Shown here piece by piece: positions 51,664 through 61,200 of a stretch of DNA of 64,000 nt. A program made the position numbers and the translations under genes. Under the pieces are notes generated by a model. That model had not been told where the DNA came from and made no database searches. It saw nothing but the letters and a program-made list of their open reading frames with translations. Each line of letters begins with the position of its first letter. Position 1 is the stretch's first letter. The DNA comes from Peptidiphaga gingivicola (lineage in GTDB: Bacteria; Actinomycetota; Actinomycetes; Actinomycetales; Actinomycetaceae): the NCBI RefSeq assembly GCF_001652275.1, contig NZ_LVZK01000001.1:1054001-1118000 (forward strand). Reading direction: 5' to 3'.

Positions 51664-53310
51664 ATGCGACGTTTTTTCGCGTTGTTTGTGGACAGGTTCT
51701 TATCGTTTCTTCTATTTGCCGTCAAAGTGACGGCGGGCCTCGCTCTCGTTCTTGTGTTCCCAGGTTTCTGCGTATATTGGTTTGCCGCCGGCGGCAGTTT
51801 CCATCCCTCCGTGGAGGTTCGCGATGAGGCGGGAGTTCTCCTCGGCAAACCGCTGGTGAAAGAAATCGAGGGTTTGACGCTCGACAAGCGGGTCGATATC
51901 GTCGTGCTCACCCTGCCTGGGCCGTTGTCCGGTTCGCTCGACGGCGCCGTGCTTGACTACGCCCATCGACAGCCCGATCCGACTGCTTTGCTTGAAAACC
52001 CGGTGCCGTATCCCGAGAGGTTTCGGGACGGCCTCGTGATTCTCGCGGTTTCCCCTGAAGGGAGGAAGGTAGGCTGTTACTTTGGCGAGGATGTCCAGCT
52101 TTCCATGGACGATCAGAAGGACATTCAGAACGCGGCGAAAGACCAGTTCCGAAGGTCAGATTGGCGGGGCGGCGTCTTGTCCATGGCGAGGGAGTACGCC
52201 GACGCCGCGAACTCTGGCGCTTGGGAAACTATAGGGATGTTCGCCCTGGCGGGTGCAGTGAGCATCGGCGGCGCAGTGTGGCTGTTTCTGTACTTCCGGT
52301 CTGGCTTGAAGGCTTTTAAGAACGTTCGGGCCGCGCGTGACTATTACTCGCGCGTCGTGCGCGACTACGATTCCATTGGACGGTACGCCGATTTGATTCC
52401 AGAGGACAGCTCCTACGGCGCCGAAGCGATTGCCCGTTATCGGGCATTTTGCAAAGAGTATGCGAGGTTCCCACGCATCGCGGAGGATTTCGTAGGCGGG
52501 TTCTCCGGCCCGGACTGGTTTAGGAAGTGTGCGGCGACGTCGGCGAAAGCGTTTCGAAAGCGTGCATTCGCCTTGGATTCACAGGGTAGAGCCGTTGTCA
52601 AGGCGGCCGAATTGCTGACCATGTCTCCCGGTTGGAAAGACATTTGGACGAACGAAGTCGGGCGCGTGATGGAGGATGCGGAGCGGATCCTCCGGTTGCG
52701 AGAATCCATCGGAAGGCTCTCCTACTCTGAACCGCACTCTGTGCGAGCTCCTTTCTTCGAGGATGCTCAGGAGCTGGACGCATGGGTTTCTGTTCGGCTG
52801 GCGCGACTCGAAGCTCTGGTTTTAGAGCTTGAAACGGGCGAGACCGGGCCCTCCGACGCGCTCGAAGAACTGGACAGGATGTCGGACGAAATCCACGACA
52901 GAGCCGAGAGGCTTATTCGTGCAGCGTTCAGGATTGGCTTGTCCAGGCGCGGCAATCGAATCCTCGAAAGAGAGGAAGGCGATCTATTCCGCGAAAGCTA
53001 TGAGCAGGAGTCGTCTCCGAGCAATGAAGAGTCCTACAGCGGCTCCTGGAAGGTCAACGGCGTCTCGGGCAGCTACAATCCGTACACGACAATTCGACCC
53101 GCCTTCGACTTTCCACCGCCGAGGCCTTCGAACGTCGGCAAAACCCCATTGACGTTCGCCTTGATTTTGGGGGCAATCTTGACAGTCGTGGTGCGCATCG
53201 TAAAGGCCGTTTTCGACGACGATTCGTCGGACAGCAGTTCAGGCAGCAGCTTCAGCGGCAGCTCAAGCAGCGGTTCCAGCAGCAGCTCCGGCTCCTCGTC
53301 GAGCTTTTAG
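51664..53310 (+). CDS. DUF5129 / TPM-domain-like membrane protein (copy 2)
   Basis: A 548-residue paralogue of the protein at 46973-48646. An N-terminal membrane segment (FAVKVTAGLALVLVFPGFCV) is followed by the TPM-like domain (EVRDEAGVLLGKPLVKEIEG, DGLVILAVSPEGRKVGCYF and GEDVQLSMDDQKDIQNAAK). A second segment (MFALAGAVSIGGAVWLFLYF), a long helical region, a third hydrophobic stretch (PLTFALILGAILTVVVRIVK) and a Ser/Gly tail ending GSSSSF follow. Copy 1 lacks the third stretch. The role is unknown. Orientation is opposite to copy 1. The ATG follows AAGAGAAATAA. Confidence 0.8.
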   Translation: MRRFFALFVDRFLSFLLFAVKVTAGLALVLVFPGFCVYWFAAGGSFHPSVEVRDEAGVLLGKPLVKEIEGLTLDKRVDIVVLTLPGPLSGSLDGAVLDYAHRQPDPTALLENPVPYPERFRDGLVILAVSPEGRKVGCYFGEDVQLSMDDQKDIQNAAKDQFRRSDWRGGVLSMAREYADAANSGAWETIGMFALAGAVSIGGAVWLFLYFRSGLKAFKNVRAARDYYSRVVRDYDSIGRYADLIPEDSSYGAEAIARYRAFCKEYARFPRIAEDFVGGFSGPDWFRKCAATSAKAFRKRAFALDSQGRAVVKAAELLTMSPGWKDIWTNEVGRVMEDAERILRLRESIGRLSYSEPHSVRAPFFEDAQELDAWVSVRLARLEALVLELETGETGPSDALEELDRMSDEIHDRAERLIRAAFRIGLSRRGNRILEREEGDLFRESYEQESSPSNEESYSGSWKVNGVSGSYNPYTTIRPAFDFPPPRPSNVGKTPLTFALILGAILTVVVRIVKAVFDDDSSDSSSGSSFSGSSSSGSSSSSGSSSSF

Positions 53311-53449
53311 AGCGCCCGTCAATTGGTTTTGCCGTTTGCCGACCGCGCGGCCTTTTCCTTTGGCGGAGTGTGGGACCGGCCGGTCGGGTTCTCCCGCTTG
53401 CCCGCCGGCGCCGGCCGGTCAGGTTCGCCCGCGTCGACCGCCGGCGGTG

Positions 53450-54256
53450 TCACTTGAAGGTGATGACCACCTCGTACATTCCCTTGAACACGCGGAAGAA
53501 CCTGAAAGCGAAGCGAATGCCTCTGGGCAGCTTCGCCCGCTTAGGCGCAGGAAGGTAGGAGGAGAAGTCGAACTCGACGCGCACGTCGTCTATTCGGTCG
53601 CTCCAGGTCCGTGCGCTGAAGGGGTCTTTGACGCGGAAGGGCATGCGGGCGTCGGGGGTGCCGTTGCGGCGGATGTTCTTCTCGCTGCCCGCCGTCACCC
53701 ACGGGGATTCGGCGTCGTAGCACAACCTGCTGCCGGGGAAGCGGGCGCCCATTTCCCGCACGAGCGCTTTGACCTCGTCGACCTCGAAGTAGTAGAAGAC
53801 CCCGGCCGCTATCGCGACGAGCCCCTTGCAGGCGTCGACGTGGTCCATCCACCGATGGTCGGTCGCCGAATAGGGGAGGGCAACCTCGCGTGCGTGAGGT
53901 TCGACCCAGCGCTCGCGAGTCTCGATCACCTCTGGGAAGTCGACGTTGTAGACGAGGGAGTCCGCATCGGCGATCTCGTGGACGATCCGGTCAAGCCCGC
54001 AGCCTATGTTCACGACCGCGGCGCCCGGGTGGTCCTTGAGATACGCGTTGATCTCGCGGATTGTGAGCAGGTGGCGCAGCCCGTAGACGGCGGCCGGGAA
54101 GGTGCCGAGCTGCTGGGCGGCGCTTCCTTCTGCCTCTCGGATGCCCATTGCGTGCTCCGCCCAGGGGTCGGGGAACAAGTCGGGCCAGCGGCGAGCGGCG
54201 TCGGCCCGACCCATCAGCGGAAAGAAAAGGGTTTGTTGCACGTCGTTCATGTTCAT
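53450..54256 (-). CDS. Class I SAM-dependent methyltransferase, leucine carboxyl methyltransferase family
   Basis: A 268-residue protein of the LCM/PPM family. VQQTLFFPLMGRADAARRW at the start, GAAVVNIGCGLDRIVHEIAD (SAM loop), VYNVDFPEVIETRERW and VAIAAGVFYYFEVDEVKAL match the family, members of which methylate carboxyl groups of small molecules or proteins. The last ~40 residues (GIRFAFRFFRVFKGMYEVV) are basic and hydrophobic. The ATG at 54256 follows GAAAGGAC; a longer frame upstream lacks a site. A remnant of a related gene lies at 42204-42368. Confidence 0.85.
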   Translation of the reverse strand: MNMNDVQQTLFFPLMGRADAARRWPDLFPDPWAEHAMGIREAEGSAAQQLGTFPAAVYGLRHLLTIREINAYLKDHPGAAVVNIGCGLDRIVHEIADADSLVYNVDFPEVIETRERWVEPHAREVALPYSATDHRWMDHVDACKGLVAIAAGVFYYFEVDEVKALVREMGARFPGSRLCYDAESPWVTAGSEKNIRRNGTPDARMPFRVKDPFSARTWSDRIDDVRVEFDFSSYLPAPKRAKLPRGIRFAFRFFRVFKGMYEVVITFK

Positions 54257-54768
54257 GGCGGTCCTTTCGCGAGGGCGGCGCCTACATCGCAAGGGCGCGG
54301 CTGTGGTGGTCATTCCAGGTTCTCCGATCGGGCGGAGACGCGTGGGCCCGGCAGTCAATCGTCACTTAGGAAAGGCTAACCGAACCTGCAGGTGTCGACT
54401 TGGTCCCTTGGTCTCGAGGGGATGGGGTTCTTCGCCTTCAAACATGCGGGACTTTGATTCGAAGCTTCCGACGGGGAGAGGTCTGAATCCTCAAGCATTC
54501 GTGTCGAGGAGCCGCATCAGAATTCAGGGATCTGAAGGGTGAGATTGTCGATGCGATCTTGAAATCCGCGTTCTCGTTCACGCTCAGACGATCAAGAAAG
54601 TCGATTCCGGTCAAGCCGGGTTCGAAATTCCGTCTGCAATTTTCGATTGAAAGCAAAACGAATGCGGGAGCCGTGCAAGTCGAGTGCTCAGAGCGGGTTT
54701 AGACTGGTTGCGGCTTAAGGCCGCGTCTGCCGCACGGTTTGCGCGGCAGACGCGACGAAAGCGGGAGC
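54257..54768. other. Divergent intergenic region, 512 bp
   Basis: It lies between the methyltransferase (minus) and the DHA2 pump (plus). The middle (54430-54670) is AT-richer; a 72-codon minus frame there has no recognisable product. A strong hairpin sits just before the pump start (54722-54754). Confidence 0.45.
54722..54754 (+). promoter_or_regulatory. Leader hairpin just upstream of the DHA2 pump start
   Basis: CGCGTCTGCCGC (54722-54733) and GCGGCAGACGCG (54743-54754) form a perfect 12-bp stem with a nine-base loop. It ends 14 bases before the ATG at 54769, leaving the GCGGGAG site free. It may be an attenuator or an operator. Confidence 0.5.
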
Positions 54769-56202
54769 ATGTCGAATTTTGAAAGGCGCTTGGACGCTCG
54801 GCTCGTCGTCTCCGTGGCGGCGGTCGGCATCACGTGCTTTGCCGGAGTCGTCGTCGAAACCGCCCTGAACATCGCGTTTCCGGCGCTTATGAAGGAGTTC
54901 GGCGTGACGACGGCCGTCGTTCAGTGGGTGACGACCGCCTATCTGCTGGTCCTCTCCGCGATCATGCCGATCTCATCGTTCCTCACTCGCAGGTTCCGCA
55001 ACAAGACGCTGTTTCTGGCGGCCATGGCCGTCTTCATCGCCGGGACGGCGGTGTGTGCGGCGGCGCCGCACTTCATCCTTCTCGTCGTCGGGCGAATTCT
55101 GCAGGGAATCGGCGCCGGGATCGCCTTGCCGCTCATGTTCAACATCGTGCTGCAGCAGGCGCCCGTCGGAAAACTCGGCGTCATGATGGGCTTCGCGACG
55201 CTCATCATCGCCATAGCCCCCGCGGTAGGGCCCTCGTTCGGGGGATTCCTCGTGGAGGCTTTCGGCTGGCGTTCGATTTTCCTCGTGTTGTTGCCCTTTC
55301 TTGGCCTTTCCCTTGTTCTCGGAGCGTTGACTGTGCGTCAGGCGCGCGACGTCGAGAAGGTCGGTTTCAGCCCGGTTCAGTTCCTGCTCGTCGCGGCGGG
55401 TTTCACGGCGCTGGTCGTCGCAGTCAACGCGGCCTCCGAAAGCGCTTGGACAAGTCCGAAGACGCTCGGGCTGCTCGCCCTTGCCTTCGCTTTGCTTGCG
55501 GGATTCACATGGATCTCGCGACGTTCCGATACACCGCTGCTGAGGGTGCGGATTTTCACCGATCGCACGTATTCACTGAGCCTTGCATATGCGGTGTTGA
55601 TCCAAGCCGCGGTGCTGGCCTTGGGCTATCTCATCCCGTATTTCGCGCAGGTTGCCAAATCGGTGGGCTCTTTCGCCGCCGGGTGCCTGCTGTTGCCCGG
55701 ATGCATCATCGGAGCGATCCTCACCCCGTTCGGAGGAAGGCTCCTCGACAGGTTCGGGGCGAAGCGGCCGATCCTTGCAGGCGCCGCAGTCGGCGTGGCG
55801 ACTTTGGCATGCTTTGCAGCGTTCGGGGCGGAAGGCTCGGCCGTTCGTTTGGCCTTTATCTACGTTTTCTTCCCGATCTGCCAGGGGCTGTCCCTGTCGA
55901 ATTCGATGACGCACGGCTTGCGTTCGCTGCCCGAGGATCTCCAAGCAGACGGCAACGCCGCCTTCAACACCGTCCAGCAGCTCGGCGGCGCTGTCGGCAC
56001 GGCTGTGGCGGCCGCGATCGTCAACTCGGCGCAGGCAGGCAGCTCTGGAGACGTGGTTGCCGGGACGACGGCGGGCGCCCAGACGGCGTTCTACGTTCTG
56101 CTCGGCGCGGGCGCCGCGGCGTTTGCCGCGGCCCTCGGCGTTTTTCTCCGCCCGCGGCGAGGGCAAGCGGAAAAGCGCTCGCGAAGCGGCCTGATTGACT
56201 AG
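54769..56202 (+). CDS. MFS multidrug efflux pump, DHA2 (EmrB/QacA) family
   Basis: A 477-residue membrane protein with 12-14 hydrophobic segments. VVETALNIAFPALMKEFGV, TAYLLVLSAIMPISSFLTRR (motif A-like), VVGRILQGIGAGIALPLMFN (motif C) and AVGPSFGGFLVEAFGWRSIF are standard for DHA2 proton-driven drug exporters. NAAFNTVQQLGGAVGTAVAA near the end is also typical. Substrates are unknown. The ATG at 54769 has GGGAG upstream; a TTG at 54739 lies inside the leader hairpin. No TetR or MarR gene is adjacent. Confidence 0.9.
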   Translation: MSNFERRLDARLVVSVAAVGITCFAGVVVETALNIAFPALMKEFGVTTAVVQWVTTAYLLVLSAIMPISSFLTRRFRNKTLFLAAMAVFIAGTAVCAAAPHFILLVVGRILQGIGAGIALPLMFNIVLQQAPVGKLGVMMGFATLIIAIAPAVGPSFGGFLVEAFGWRSIFLVLLPFLGLSLVLGALTVRQARDVEKVGFSPVQFLLVAAGFTALVVAVNAASESAWTSPKTLGLLALAFALLAGFTWISRRSDTPLLRVRIFTDRTYSLSLAYAVLIQAAVLALGYLIPYFAQVAKSVGSFAAGCLLLPGCIIGAILTPFGGRLLDRFGAKRPILAGAAVGVATLACFAAFGAEGSAVRLAFIYVFFPICQGLSLSNSMTHGLRSLPEDLQADGNAAFNTVQQLGGAVGTAVAAAIVNSAQAGSSGDVVAGTTAGAQTAFYVLLGAGAAAFAAALGVFLRPRRGQAEKRSRSGLID

Positions 56203-56285
56203 GGCTCGCGGGGTCGGCCCGTCGCCCAGTCGATCGCTTCCGGCCGGTTGCCCAGCCAGCGACGTCGGGCCCGTCGCCCACTCGG

Positions 56286-57005
56286 TCAGATTGGACCCTC
56301 GGCCCACGCGATCTCGTTGTCGGCCAGCCTGGGCAGCCGCTCGCCTGAGACGATGAGATGCGCGCGCTCCCAGGGGCGGTCGGCTGCGAAGAACGCGCGT
56401 TCGCCGGCCATCCACCAATGCCAGAATCGGACCGACTCTTCGGCGTCGCCATTGGTTCCCTCCTCCGTGTCGCGCCGAATGCCGCGCTCCTCGGCTGCGT
56501 CGTCGTCGGTCTGAATCCATATGCTAACGTCGATGAGATCGGCGACCGCGCGCATTCCCGCGCCCGTCCCTTCCACGACGACGAACGGCGCGCCTGCGGC
56601 AACGGCGATGGAGCCCTCGCGCCCGTGTCGAGGCCATGCGGGAGGGGTGAAATCGAGCGAACCGCTGCTGCGGAGCTCGCTGAGCGCCGCCACAAGCAGG
56701 TGGTCCCAGCGGAAAAGAGGCTCGTTCCAGTCGAGGTCGTCGATGTGCAGCACTTCGGAGCCGGGGGCCGCCGCGGCGAGCTTCGACGCAAAGGTCGTCT
56801 TTCCCGAGCCGCCGCGCCCGTCCGCCGCGATTATTCCCGGACGGTCAGAATGCCTTCCGCAAAGAGAGAAGACGACGTCAAAAAACGTGCGAATGTCGCT
56901 GGCCCGCCACTGAGGCGCCGGCGGTTCCTCGGGCTGGAGCGACACATGCGCGCGCGAAGGCAGTGGGCGTCCCAAACTGTGAGCCGGCTGAGGAAGCTGC
57001 GCCAT
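56286..57005 (-). CDS. P-loop kinase, uridine kinase-like
   Basis: A 239-residue ATPase. Walker A is AADGRGGSGKTTFASKL (about 60-76). LHIDDLDWNEPLFRWDHLL resembles the substrate region of uridine kinases (the DD-x-Y/W segment). VVVEGTGAGMRAVADLIDVSIWIQTD and RFWHWWMAGERAFFA, close to the uridine kinase W-x-x-WM-xEE segment, follow. It probably phosphorylates a nucleoside or another small molecule; the substrate is unknown. A TATTAT box six bases before the ATG decides the start and suggests a leaderless mRNA; a longer upstream frame overlaps the RCC1-repeat gene and looks random. Confidence 0.8.
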   Translation of the reverse strand: MAQLPQPAHSLGRPLPSRAHVSLQPEEPPAPQWRASDIRTFFDVVFSLCGRHSDRPGIIAADGRGGSGKTTFASKLAAAAPGSEVLHIDDLDWNEPLFRWDHLLVAALSELRSSGSLDFTPPAWPRHGREGSIAVAAGAPFVVVEGTGAGMRAVADLIDVSIWIQTDDDAAEERGIRRDTEEGTNGDAEESVRFWHWWMAGERAFFAADRPWERAHLIVSGERLPRLADNEIAWAEGPI

Positions 57006-57011
57006 AGGGCA

Positions 57012-57017
57012 ATAATA
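57012..57017 (-). promoter_or_regulatory. -10 box for leaderless P-loop kinase gene
   Basis: On the minus strand TATTAT ends six bases before the ATG at 57005, the best match to the -10 consensus among the boxes in this window. Confidence 0.5.
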
Positions 57018-57117
57018 CGGGAGGACGCCTCTTCCTCTGGGTGTGAAGATCGCCCGCCGTATGCTGCGCGGGTTGAAACGGGCGGGGACATTGCGGGTTG
57101 AAGCGGACGGGCGCGTC

Positions 57118-57165
57118 TTCCTAGGGCATGCGTATCGCCTGTTCCTAGGGCATGCGGATTGCCCG
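57118..57165. repeat. 24-bp tandem duplication of the 3' end of the RCC1-repeat gene
   Basis: Two 24-base units (57118-57141 and 57142-57165) match at about 20 positions. On the minus strand each encodes (A)IRMP followed by TAG, so the last codons and the stop are duplicated. Confidence 0.7.
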
Positions 57166-57984
57166 CCAAGAGCCGACGTCGCACTGGCCGTACTCGTTGC
57201 GGCCTGCCGCGAGCACCCGGCCGTCGTCCCGGAGCCCGAGCGTGTGGCCCGAGCCCGCTGCAATCGCGACGATTCTCCGCCAGGACTGGACGTTGCACTG
57301 CTTGTCTCTGTTGTCGCCGATCGCCCGCACGGTGCCGTCCGTCAAAAGCGCGACCGTATGGCGGCTTCCCGCGGCCACGGCCGTGACCCTCGACCAATCC
57401 TCGACGTCGCACTGGCCCAGGCGGTTCCATCCGGCCGCCACAACCGTGCCGTCTTCGCGCAGCCCGACCGTGTGGAGGCAGCCCGCGCCGACCGCGACGA
57501 CGTCGCTCCAGCCTTCGACGTCGCACTGGCCGTAGCGGTTGTTCCCCGCGGCGAGGACTGCGCCGTCGCGCCTGAGCCCCACGGAGTGCCAGTCGCCGCA
57601 GGCGGTCGCGGACACGTCGCTCCAGCCTTCGACGTCGCACTGGCCTTCTTCGTTGCTGCCCAGCGCCAGAACCGCCCCGTCCCCGCGCACTCCGAGGGTT
57701 CTGCGCCACCCGGCGGAGACAGCGACGACGTCGCTCCAGATATCGACGTCGCACTGGCCGTGCTCGTTCCATCCCGTTGCCGCGACGGAGCCGTCGGCCC
57801 GAAGGCCGACGGTGTGCGAGCGGCCTGTGTTGGTTGCGGTGTGGACGTTTCCGGCCGCTACGGCGACGATGTCCGTCCACTCGTCCACGGCGCATTCGCC
57901 TCCGCGGCGATATCCTGCGGCCACGGCCCTTCCCTCCGCCGTGCAAGCTACTGAATGCCGTCGTCCTGCTGCGAGCACTGCCAT
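57145..57984 (-). CDS. RCC1-repeat (beta-propeller) protein
   Basis: A 279-residue protein made almost entirely of seven RCC1-like repeats with a 38-residue period. Each reads like HTVGLREDGTVVAAGWNRLG then QCDVEDWSRVTAVAAG. Seven repeats predict a closed seven-bladed propeller. There is no signal peptide or membrane segment. Bacterial RCC1-type proteins are usually protein- or polymer-binding; the role here is unknown. One repeat has an irregular insertion (VHTATNTGRSH). The ATG has GAGGGAC upstream. The gene diverges from the helicase gene. Confidence 0.85.
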   Translation of the reverse strand: MAVLAAGRRHSVACTAEGRAVAAGYRRGGECAVDEWTDIVAVAAGNVHTATNTGRSHTVGLRADGSVAATGWNEHGQCDVDIWSDVVAVSAGWRRTLGVRGDGAVLALGSNEEGQCDVEGWSDVSATACGDWHSVGLRRDGAVLAAGNNRYGQCDVEGWSDVVAVGAGCLHTVGLREDGTVVAAGWNRLGQCDVEDWSRVTAVAAGSRHTVALLTDGTVRAIGDNRDKQCNVQSWRRIVAIAAGSGHTLGLRDDGRVLAAGRNEYGQCDVGSWRAIRMP

Positions 57985-58276
57985 GGTGTCCCTCGATTCT
58001 GCATGTTAGTACGATTGCGTGACTTGTTGCGGACAGCCGGTTCTTCCGGGCCGATCGGCTTCAGACGACTGATTCTCTCCGCGTGCTTGATTGACGATAC
58101 CCGCTTCCTGCCGCCTCCAAGGCGATTCTCAAGCAAAACGACACGGGTACTGACACCCATGTCTGGGGAAACTTCGACCACGCCTTCCGTAAATTCCCAG
58201 GGATTGGGTCTGGCATTCGCCTGATGCTTACGTTAAAGTAAAAAGTGGTATGCAACACAACAGACGAGGTGTGGCA

Positions 58277-61200
58277 ATGGTCGATCCAGATCGATATCTC
58301 ATCTTGGCCCCGCCGATCAACGGGGGCGAAATTGTGGACAAAACAAAGGAAGTCAGACGTTGCAGCCTTTTGGACCGAAAGGTGCAGATCGAGTACGCGG
58401 ACCGCAGAACGCCCTATCCGTATAACCATCCGAATGCCCGGCTTCTCGAATATTCGCACGAGATAAGGATTGAGCCGGAGGAGCAGCTGCGGGTGCGCGG
58501 CCGCGGCTGGGGAGGGAGCCTGACGGCCGCGCTTTTCACGGACGTCTGGGACCGGGAGTACTCATGGGTCCGAATCGTCTCGCGCGACCGCGCGTACACA
58601 TACCCCGCCGAGGCGGTGGAAATCGTCTCCTCCGCGGCCGCGGACGGCCGCGCGGCCGAAGTTCGCCGCTATTGGAAGGACGTCGTCAAGCTTCTTGGCC
58701 CTGAGAACTGGACGAGAAAGGGGCACGAGAGGCTGGACTTCATCGACCCCGACAGCGCCCTCGCCGCCTATCTCAACGGGGTGAACGGGGAAACGCAGTA
58801 TCCTGATCAGCCCGTCATTTTGCCTTTCAACGGAAACGAGGACCAGCGCGACGCTGTCGCCAAGGCCCTCAGGAACAGGATCAGCGTGATCGACGGGCCG
58901 CCGGGAACCGGGAAAACCGAAACGATTCTCAACATCGTCGCCAATCTCCTTCAGCACTCGAAACTGACGGCGGGGATCGTCTCCTTCAGCAACGCCGCAG
59001 TCGACAACGTTCGAGACAAGCTTGACGAGGCGGGGCTCGGATTCGCGGCCGCCCGGCTCGGAAACAAACGAATGGTCGCGGAATTTCTTCGGGGGCAAGA
59101 GTCGAGAATGCGCGCGCTGGCGAACTGGAAGGCAGGGCGGACGGCGCGCAGCGGCGGGGGAGAGACCCGCGTGGACTCTGAGGCTTCGGACGGCGCTCGT
59201 CAGGCGGGCGGCCTTCAAATCGACGGCTCGAAGGCCGCCGGTCGAGACGACGGCCCGGAGGGCGCCGAGCCGAGTGCCTCCGAGCTGAACGGCGGCGGGC
59301 AGAACGTCGATTCCGAGATCGCCGAAGCGGAAAGCAGGCTCGTCGGCATATGGAGGGCCAGCCGCGAGCTCGCCGAGGTGCGGCGGTCAATCGAGGAATG
59401 CACACTGGAGTTTTCGCATTTTGAGCGTCGCATGCGCGGCGAGCGCTTCGCCGACCTCGAGGGACTGCCTCTGCTGCGCAAATCCTCCGACAAGATCGTC
59501 AAGTACCTCGCGGAGACGGCCGTCGGGGCGGAGCTGCCGGGCGGCCTTTCGGGCATCGTCGGCCGCATCCGCAGACACTTCGAATACGGATCGCTCAAAA
59601 GCCTCGACCCGAGGGACGCCGACGTCGTCCTTCGCTTGCAAAGGGCCTTCTACACCCGGAGCCTCGAGGAGTTGGAGGAGCGCAAGAGGAACCTCGAGGA
59701 AACCCTTGCCCGGGCCGACGAGGAATCCGTTCGAAAGCGGCACAAGGCGCTGTCTCGCCAGGCTCTCGACGGCGCGTTGCGCCGCCGGTATCGCGGCGCG
59801 GCAAGAAAGAGCTTCGACGATGAAGGCCTTCGCAGGCAAACGAAGGACCTCCTGCGCGAATACCCGGTTGTGCTGACCACATGCCATTCGATTCGCAGCA
59901 ACCTCGCGGAGGGAACCCTGCTCGACTGGCTGATCATCGACGAAGCGACGCTGACGGACGTTCTCAGCGCTGCGCTGGCGCTCAGCCGCGCCCGCAACGT
60001 TGTTGTGGTCGGCGATCTCAAACAGCTCGCGCCAGTGCTCGACAAGAAGTGGGCCAAGGCCCTTCCCGCGCCTCCGGCCACGGCGTACGACGTCGGAAAG
60101 TTCTCGATCCTGGAATCCGTCAAGGAACTCTACGGCGAGAGCCTGCCGCAGACGATGCTGCGCGAGCACTTCAGGTGCGCGCCGGAGATTATCGGATTTT
60201 GCAATGGAATGTTCTACGGCGGCCAGCTCATTCCCCTGGCGGACGGGCCGGGCGAAGCCGCCGGGCCGCCCCTGGCCATGTTCAAGACGGCGCCGGGCAA
60301 CCATCATCGCCACATCGCCCGGGGCGCGGTCAAGGGCAGGTACAACCAGCGGGAGATCGACGTCGTCATGCGGGAGACTCTCGCCGAATGCGGCATTTCT
60401 CCCGCCGATCTCAACGTGCGGCGGGGAAGCGACCTCGAAGTCGGCTTCGCGGCGCCCTTCCGGCTCCACGCCGACCGCCTTGATCAGGCGCTCGAGGGCG
60501 CCTTTGGCGGGCGGGCGGATGGCGAGGCCGGCGGCGGGTGGCTCTCAGAAACCGTTCACAAGTTCCAAGGCAGGGGCGCTCGCACGATGGTCTTCAGCAC
60601 GGTTCTCGACGAGTCTCGCGACGGACGCAGGGCTCTCAGCTTCGCGGACGACCCCCGTCTCATCAATGTCGCGGTCTCTCGGGCAAAAGAGCGGTTCGTC
60701 CTCGTGACCGACGACGGTGAAATGAGGGGGAGCGTCAACATCTCCGCCCTTGCCGACTACATTCGCTATCAGTGTCCGGATCAGGTGGTTGAAAGCCGCA
60801 TCGTGTCCGTTTTCGACCTTCTGTACCGCAAGCATTCCGAGCGGTTGGCGAAGTTCGCCTCCGGCCTGCGGGGCAAAAGCAAATACAAGTCAGAGAACAT
60901 CATGTTCACCCTGCTCAAGGACCTGCTCGGCGAGTCCAAATACGAAGGCTGGTTGGACGTGGTCTTTCAGGTGCGGCTTCGCGACCTCGTTCCTGACTTA
61001 ACGCTTTTGAGCGAGCGCCAGCGGAAGTTCGTCCGTTCGACGTCGGCCGTCGACTTCGTCGTCTACCACGCCGTGACGCGCCGCGCCCTGCTGGCCATCG
61101 AGGTCGACGGAACCGCTTTCCACGAAGACAAACCCGTGCAGCTTAGACGCGATGGGATCAAGGAGTCCATACTCCGCCTGTGCGGGGTCAAGGTTTTGTC

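Noticed and set aside
54438-54656. 72-codon minus-strand ORF in the gap before the DHA2 pump
   Set aside because: No ribosome site and no recognisable motif. It could be a real small gene, but nothing supports it.
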